This document shows positions 47,156 through 51,997 of a DNA stretch of 51,997 bases, in pieces. This stretch comes from Clostridiales bacterium (GTDB lineage: Bacteria; Bacillota; Clostridia; Saccharofermentanales; Saccharofermentanaceae), in assembly GCA_017545245.1 (NCBI GenBank), contig JAFWPB010000062.1, forward strand, positions 1 through 51,997, given 5' to 3'. Each line of letters starts with the position of its first letter. Position 1 is the stretch's first letter. The translations under genes were made by a program, and so were the position numbers. The notes under the pieces are model-generated. The model was not told where the DNA came from. It was given only the letters and a program-made list of their open reading frames with translations, and made no database searches.

Positions 47156-48895
47156 TCACTTAGCCTTGTATAGCTTGGCATAGACGCCGTCCTGGGCGAT
47201 CAGTTCTTCGTGCGTGCCGCTTTCCTCGATACCGTTTTCGGACAAGACAAGGATACGGCCGGCATTCTTGATTGTTGTGAGACGGTGGGCGATGACCAGG
47301 GAAGTACGGTCTTTGGCCAGTTTTTCCATTGAATCTTGGATCACTTTTTCGCTTTCGTTATCGAGAGAAGAGGTGGCCTCGTCGAAGATCAGGATCGGAG
47401 GATTCTTCAGGAAAACACGGGCGATGGAAAGTCTCTGCTTCTGTCCGCCGGAAAGCTTAACACCACGCTGTCCGATATCTGTATCGTATCCGTTTGGAAG
47501 TTCCATGATAAAGTCATGGGCATTGGCTTTCTTTGCCGCTTCAACGACTTCTTCCAAAGAGGCATCGGGACGGCCGTAGCGGATGTTTTCAAAGACAGTG
47601 CCCGCGAAGAGATAGACATCCTGCTGAACGATACCGATCTTTCTTCGTAAAGACTGCTGAGTATAGTGGTCGATAGGTGTGCCGTCGATCAGGATCTTTC
47701 CGCTCGTCGGTTCATAGAAACGGGGGATAAGGCTGCAGATCGTCGTCTTTCCAACACCGGAATGCCCGACAAGTGCGACATATTCGCCTGCCTCGATGTG
47801 AAGGTTCAGGTGAGAAAGAACGTGCTGGGCTTCTGTAGTCGGATTGCTTCCATATGAGAAAGAAACGTCCTCAAAATCGATATTTCCGGAGACATCCTGA
47901 AGCTCGACCGCATCCGGTGAATCTTCAATATCCGGCTCGATACAGATCATCTCATAGAAACGCTCGAACCCGGACATACCATTTTGAAACTGTTCAGTGA
48001 AGTTGACCAGTTTGCGGATCGGTTCGGTAAAGTTATTTACGTAAAGAAGGAAAGCGATCAGGTCCTGAAGCGTCAGCTGATCGTTCCCGATCATGATGGA
48101 GCCGATGCCGATGACGCCAACGGAAATCAATCCTGTCACGCACCAGAGCACGGCGTGATAAATCGCCATGTAGCGGTAATTGTCTTTCTTGCTTTGCAGA
48201 AACAGGTCATTTCCTTCCGTGAACTTATGTATCTCCATTTCCTCGCCAGCAAAGGACTTAACGACACGGATGCCTGAAAGACTATCTTCCATACGTGTAT
48301 TGATTTCAGCAATGCGCTCACGGTTTTTCTTGAATGTACGCTTCATTTTACGGTTGAGGATCGTAGCAAAAACGACCATAAAAGGCACGGGAACGATCGC
48401 GACCAAAGCCAGTTTCAGATTGATCACGCAGAGAATAATAAAAGAACCGATCAGCTTGATCACGGATATCAGAAGATCTTCCGGGCCATGGTGATAGAGT
48501 TCGGTGATCTCGAAAAGGTCGTTGGTGACACGGGACATGAGGCTTCCGACCTTCTGATCATCGTAGAAACGGAATGATAACTTCTGGTAGTGGGTAAAAA
48601 GTTCATTACGAAGGTCGTATTCCATTTTGGCTCCGACCATGTGGCCGACATAGGCAATAAAGTAATTGCAACAGAATTCCAAAGCCAGAAGACCAAGCAT
48701 CACGCAGGTGAGAACGAGGATCGTCTGACGGGCTTCTGAAAAACCTGATGCCAGTACGGTTCCGGTGATATAGCGCGTGATCAATGGAATCACTAAAGAT
48801 GTACCCGCTCCGATCAGCGCAAAGAACATATCTGCAAAGAATCCCTTTAAATATGGCCTGTAATATGAGAAGAATTTGCGCCATTTCGCACTCAT
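47156..48895 (-). CDS. ABC exporter, fused permease-ATPase
   Basis: The 579-residue protein has six membrane helices in about residues 1-310 and an ATPase domain from about 340 with Walker A GHSGVGKTT, signature LSGGQKQRLSIARVFL, Walker B ILIFDEATSSLD and H-loop AHRLTT. This is the MsbA/LmrA-like type that works as a homodimer or heterodimer exporting lipids or drugs. Only one half is present here, so a homodimer is likely. GGAGGGAC precedes the ATG at 48895. Divergent from galM. Confidence 0.95.
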   Translation of the reverse strand: MSAKWRKFFSYYRPYLKGFFADMFFALIGAGTSLVIPLITRYITGTVLASGFSEARQTILVLTCVMLGLLALEFCCNYFIAYVGHMVGAKMEYDLRNELFTHYQKLSFRFYDDQKVGSLMSRVTNDLFEITELYHHGPEDLLISVIKLIGSFIILCVINLKLALVAIVPVPFMVVFATILNRKMKRTFKKNRERIAEINTRMEDSLSGIRVVKSFAGEEMEIHKFTEGNDLFLQSKKDNYRYMAIYHAVLWCVTGLISVGVIGIGSIMIGNDQLTLQDLIAFLLYVNNFTEPIRKLVNFTEQFQNGMSGFERFYEMICIEPDIEDSPDAVELQDVSGNIDFEDVSFSYGSNPTTEAQHVLSHLNLHIEAGEYVALVGHSGVGKTTICSLIPRFYEPTSGKILIDGTPIDHYTQQSLRRKIGIVQQDVYLFAGTVFENIRYGRPDASLEEVVEAAKKANAHDFIMELPNGYDTDIGQRGVKLSGGQKQRLSIARVFLKNPPILIFDEATSSLDNESEKVIQDSMEKLAKDRTSLVIAHRLTTIKNAGRILVLSENGIEESGTHEELIAQDGVYAKLYKAK

Positions 48896-48955
48896 GATGT
48901 CCCTCCGAAACCCGATGTCATAAATGAAATCAAAAGTATTCTAGCAGATTATCAA

Positions 48956-48999
48956 TTGACTTTCTATCAATTATAAAGACATAATATTAGCAGTATAAT
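48956..48999 (+). promoter_or_regulatory. promoter region of galM
   Basis: TTGACT (48956-48961) and CATAAT (48980-48985) are spaced by 18 bp; a second TATAAT lies at 48994-48999. The first pair looks better because it has a good -35. Confidence 0.55.
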
Positions 49000-49021
49000 T
49001 TCTGATTGGCGAGGTGATAAA

Positions 49022-50131
49022 ATGGCTGCTGAAAAAATCGTTTTTGATACAACAAAAGACGGAAAAGTAGTAGATGAATTTGTGGTTACAAGACCGAATG
49101 GAGAGAGTTTTTCCATTTTGACATACGGTGCCTTGATCCATACTCTCAAGGTTTTTGACAAGGATAATACGCTCGGCGACGTAATGCTCGGCTTTGATAC
49201 GATCGACGAATACCTCGCAAGTGGATCCGGTCATGGATCCATTATCGGAAGAACGGCAAACCGGATCAAAGGCGGTGCTTTTGAAATCGACGGCGTAAAG
49301 TACCAGATGCCGAAAAACGAAGGTGAGAACAATCTGCATGGCGGTCCTGGCAATTTCCAGAACAGCTTCTGGGATGGAAAGATCATCTCACGTGATGAGG
49401 CAGAAGCTTTTATCGGTGGACTGGGGATCCAGAATGACTGGACGATCGAGACAGAAGGCGTGCTGCTTTCTTTCCTCCTTGCTGACGGTGTCTGCGGCGT
49501 TCCCGGCAATATGGATATGCAAGTGCTTTACACATGGACGACAGATGGCACGCTGGTGATCTGCTACAAAGCAAAATCGGATAAGAAGACGATCTTTGCG
49601 CCGACAAACCATTCGTATTTCAATATCGATGGGCAGGCGGCCGGACGTATTGGCGAGCAGCTTCTCTGGATCGATTCCGAGCAGGTTACTGAGAAAGATA
49701 TGGATAATGTGCCGAATGGAAAATACATTGACGTGGCCGGCACAGAGTTTGATTTCAGAACGCCTTGTGCTACGGAAAAAGTACTTGTCATGACATCAGA
49801 CAATCCGCAGTTGAACTGCTCGAAGGGTGCGGATTCCAACTATGTGCTTAAGACGACACAGGATAAGGTTTCCCTGGTTGCTTCGGTTGAGTCTTTGAAG
49901 TCGGGAAGAAAGATGGAGATGTTCACAAACTTCCCGGGCGTTCAGCTTTACTGTGCCTGCAACCTGGACGAAGACGGTAAGGGTGGCGTACACTATAGCC
50001 CGTATGAAGCAATCTGCCTCGAGGCGCAGATGTTCCCGGATGCGATCCATCACGAGAACTTTGCCAGTGCGGTGATTGACAAGGACGAAGAAAAGGGTTA
50101 TCTTTGCGGATATCGTTTCTCCGTAAAGTGA
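49022..50131 (+). CDS. galM: aldose 1-epimerase
   Basis: The 369-residue protein interconverts alpha and beta anomers of aldoses such as galactose. Family motifs are IIGRTANRIKGGAF, NEGENNLHGG with the catalytic-region His, APTNHSYFNIDG with the second His, and the C-terminal CLEAQMFPDAIHH with the conserved Glu. GAGGTGAT precedes the ATG. Other Leloir genes are not in the window. Confidence 0.96.
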   Translation: MAAEKIVFDTTKDGKVVDEFVVTRPNGESFSILTYGALIHTLKVFDKDNTLGDVMLGFDTIDEYLASGSGHGSIIGRTANRIKGGAFEIDGVKYQMPKNEGENNLHGGPGNFQNSFWDGKIISRDEAEAFIGGLGIQNDWTIETEGVLLSFLLADGVCGVPGNMDMQVLYTWTTDGTLVICYKAKSDKKTIFAPTNHSYFNIDGQAAGRIGEQLLWIDSEQVTEKDMDNVPNGKYIDVAGTEFDFRTPCATEKVLVMTSDNPQLNCSKGADSNYVLKTTQDKVSLVASVESLKSGRKMEMFTNFPGVQLYCACNLDEDGKGGVHYSPYEAICLEAQMFPDAIHHENFASAVIDKDEEKGYLCGYRFSVK

Positions 50132-50176
50132 GAATGGGGAAACGGGTATCCTGATTGAGAATGGACGGTCGTTTCC

Positions 50177-50908
50177 GTGGATAAAAAGAGCTTATTTGTC
50201 AGAGGACTCCGGGATGGTATTCCGATTTGCTTGGGATATCTTTCGGTGTCCTTTGCTTTTGGTATCTTTACGGTGGGCCAGGGACTTACGATCTGGCAGG
50301 CGATCCTGATCTCCATGACCAACGTGACAAGTGCCGGTCAGCTTGCTGGTGTACCGATCATTGTCGGCGGACTTCCACTTGTTGAGATGGTGCTGACGCA
50401 GTTTGTCATCAATCTTCGTTATTCACTGATGTCCGTGTCTCTTTCACAGAAAATGAGTAAACGGGTCAAACTGCTCCAACGTTTTGTTATCGCATTCGGT
50501 GTTACCGATGAGATATTTGCAGTTTCCATCAGCCAGAAAGAGGATCTGGAGACGCCGTATATGTATGGTTTGATCACGGCTCCGATCGCCGGGTGGACAT
50601 TAGGTACTGCTTTAGGTGCGATTGCGGGAGATATTCTTCCGACTGCCGTTGTTTCCGCTTTAGGAATCGCGCTTTATGCCATGTTTGTTGCCATTGTCAT
50701 ACCGCCGTCTAAGAAGGATAAAGCGGTGGCAGGGTGCTGTCTTGTAGCAATGGTACTTTCTGCTCTTTTTTACTACGTTCCGGTCTTGTCACAGGTTTCA
50801 AAAGGAATCGCAATCATCGTGTGTGCGCTGGTTTCCGGTGTGATCTTTGCTGTCCTTTGCCCAGTTCCGGATAAAGAGGAGAATGAGAAGAAGGAGGTAC
50901 AGGCATGA
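50177..50908 (+). CDS. azlC: AzlC-family branched-chain amino acid exporter subunit
   Basis: The 243-residue protein has the AzlC pattern: RDGIPICLGYLSVSFAFG near the start, then SAGQLAG and INLRYSLMSVSL, and eight or so hydrophobic segments. It pairs with the small AzlD protein encoded next, sharing an ATGA overlap. It starts at GTG (50177) with only a weak site upstream. Confidence 0.93.
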   Translation: MDKKSLFVRGLRDGIPICLGYLSVSFAFGIFTVGQGLTIWQAILISMTNVTSAGQLAGVPIIVGGLPLVEMVLTQFVINLRYSLMSVSLSQKMSKRVKLLQRFVIAFGVTDEIFAVSISQKEDLETPYMYGLITAPIAGWTLGTALGAIAGDILPTAVVSALGIALYAMFVAIVIPPSKKDKAVAGCCLVAMVLSALFYYVPVLSQVSKGIAIIVCALVSGVIFAVLCPVPDKEENEKKEVQA

Positions 50909-51225
50909 TCGATACCGGCATTTTCTTCTTGTATCTTGCTGTTATGGCGGGCGTGACATATTTGATCCGTATGATCCCGCTTGTGCTTTGCCGCGAGAAG
51001 ATCAAGAGCCGTTTTATCCGCTCTTTCCTTTATTATGTTCCCTATGCAGTGCTCTCTGCGATGACGATTCCGGCAATCTTTTATTCGACAGCCGGGCTTC
51101 TTTCCGCTGTTTTGGGCCTCACGGCTGCCGTGATCCTGTCGCTTTTCGAGAAGAAACTCCTTACGGTAGCAATTGGAGCGTGCTGTACGGTTTTTGTTGT
51201 AGAATGTATTCAGAAATTGTTTTAA
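50905..51225 (+). CDS. azlD: AzlD-family small membrane subunit
   Basis: The 106-residue protein has four hydrophobic segments and the AzlD signature TYLIRMIPLVLCREKIKSRF. It is the partner of AzlC in branched-chain amino acid (or azaleucine) export. AGAAGGAGG precedes the ATG, which overlaps the azlC stop by four bases. Confidence 0.93.
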   Translation: MIDTGIFFLYLAVMAGVTYLIRMIPLVLCREKIKSRFIRSFLYYVPYAVLSAMTIPAIFYSTAGLLSAVLGLTAAVILSLFEKKLLTVAIGACCTVFVVECIQKLF

Positions 51226-51243
51226 GAATGAAGAGGAATGTTT

Positions 51244-51657
51244 ATGGAAGAGATTCGTGATTTGGAATGGGCGAGAAAGACTTTTGCGAATGACCGTTTC
51301 GCGACAGAAGCGGCCGGTGTGGTCATTGAAGAAGCAGGCGACAAGATCTGCCGCTGTTCGATGAAGATCACGCCGATCCATAAAAATGCAGCAGGCGGTG
51401 TAATGGGTGGTGCCATCTTTACTCTGGCGGACCTGACTTTTGCGGTAGCGGCGAACTTCGGCGGCCGGATGACGGTTTCCATCTCCAGCAACATTTCTTT
51501 CATCGGCGCATGTAAGGGCGATACATTATTCAGTACCGCGAAGTGCGTGAAATCGGGAAGAAGTACCTGTTTTTATGAAATTGAAGTCAATGATAACCTT
51601 GGCACACAGGTGGCCATTGTAACCATTACAGGATTTATTAAAGATCAGTCTTTCTGA
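51244..51657 (+). CDS. PaaI-type hotdog thioesterase
   Basis: The 137-residue protein has the hotdog-fold motif HKNAAGGVMGGAIFTLADLTFAVAAN, in which the GG-x(2)-TLAD region carries the catalytic Asp-type residue. It hydrolyses acyl-CoA thioesters of unknown chain length. I start it at ATG 51244 because AGAGGA lies six bases upstream; an ATG six bases earlier touches that site. It follows azlD by 18 bases. Confidence 0.92.
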   Translation: MEEIRDLEWARKTFANDRFATEAAGVVIEEAGDKICRCSMKITPIHKNAAGGVMGGAIFTLADLTFAVAANFGGRMTVSISSNISFIGACKGDTLFSTAKCVKSGRSTCFYEIEVNDNLGTQVAIVTITGFIKDQSF

Positions 51658-51997
51658 CCGTTCTATTCGGAAAATAAGAGTATTTGAAAGCATAGAAAAG
51701 GGGCTGTCTCAAAATGATGCAAATCACATTGAGACGCCTCGCTTTTTTGCAGCTTTTGAGAAGCTCATAAGTCGGAGATCCGAATTTTAGAGGTATTCCC
51801 TCCGCTCCAAAAGCACTTTCCCTTCGGCTTTTTCTCTTCGAAAAGTCTGACATCTGGTCTGATTTGTATCTCTATCTGACCACTATCAGACCCTCTTCTT
51901 TCCGCGTAAGTCGGGAAATGGAAAATACCGCTGTCCGACTGCTTTTAAGTCGGAAATCCAATATTCCCAAAAAACGACTTACTATTTTAACGCTGCG
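51658..51997. repeat. non-coding right edge: hairpin and repeat family
   Basis: No gene is supported here. GTCTCAA (51706-51712) pairs with TTGAGAC (51729-51735), with TGAT/ATCA inside, and a T-run follows at 51743-51748, so this is a possible terminator. Further on are three TAAGTCGG copies (51768, 51907 and 51946), a CGACTTA inverse (51975), a CCGCTCCAAAAGCACT block (51803-51818) and an inverted pair GGTCTGAT (51856-51863)/ATCAGACC (51885-51892). Confidence 0.6.
51706..51748 (+). terminator. probable terminator after azlCD-thioesterase
   Basis: GTCTCAA (51706-51712) and TTGAGAC (51729-51735) form a stem with an inner TGAT/ATCA pairing. A seven-base spacer precedes the six T residues, so it is not fully canonical. 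Confidence 0.55.

Overview
The window looks like chromosomal DNA of a low-to-mid G+C member of the Clostridia (Lachnospiraceae/Oscillospiraceae-like, gut or rumen type). Reasons visible in the sequence: strong AGGAGG-type ribosome binding sites, consensus sigma-A promoters, U-run hairpin terminators, a FeoA-FeoB fusion, a DUF512 radical-SAM protein next to der, a MltG + U32 peptidase pair, YdbC (PC4-like), an orphan Spo0A C-terminal-type domain, DUF4214/CAP surface protein, DUF1858 redox protein and AzlCD. There is no rRNA, tRNA, CRISPR array or transposase gene that I can see.

Layout. 250-1128 AraC regulator (-). 1262-1444 candidate small RNA with promoter and terminator. 1532-4196 a 2.6-kb AT-rich island (sigma factor, membrane protein, secreted serine protease) bracketed by perfect 25-bp direct repeats, the right copy being the 3' end of feoB. 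4185-8304 (-) FeoAB iron importer, cyclophilin lipoprotein, pseudouridine synthase. 8560-11646 (+) repeat-rich lipoprotein, an unknown protein, a DUF1934 protein; then rpmF. 12144-19290 (+) a housekeeping run: DUF512 radical SAM, der, typA, mltG, U32 peptidase. 19341-21245 (-) CPBP protease and type IV prepilin peptidase. 21361-23973 glycogen phosphorylase with a histone-H1-like tail. 24165-25058 (-) phosphoesterase. 25167-29113 (+) YdbC, membrane protein, ligA, 5-formyl-THF cyclo-ligase, membrane protein; then the Spo0A-like orphan. 29864-35079 HU, an MFS transporter, DUF1858, and a 7TM histidine kinase with its response regulator. 35299-37448 (+) DNA polymerase Y-family and a radical SAM protein. 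37480-40581 (-) a three-gene ABC transporter operon. 40918-41558 (+) a large non-coding RNA. 41573-43081 (-) a divergent hypoxanthine phosphoribosyltransferase and a kinase-like/nuclease-like fusion. 43258-51657 zinc-ribbon protein, beta-lactamase-fold lipoprotein, YbaK, CAP/DUF4214 protein, ABC exporter, galM, azlCD, and a hotdog thioesterase.

The most interesting items are: (1) the ~640-nt non-coding RNA between 40918 and 41558, with a near-consensus promoter, a perfect 9-bp helix joining its 5' and 3' ends, several internal helices and a terminator; (2) the 2.6-kb direct-repeat-bounded island in the 3' end of feoB, which carries cargo but no recombinase; (3) the 10-mer AAAAGCACTG, found 11 times on both strands, in intergenic DNA and in different reading frames; (4) a histone-H1-like tail on glycogen phosphorylase; (5) an HPRT whose catalytic Asp position is Arg, beside a kinase-like protein with a PD-(D/E)xK-like C-terminus.

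All family assignments come from reading motifs by eye; no database search was run.
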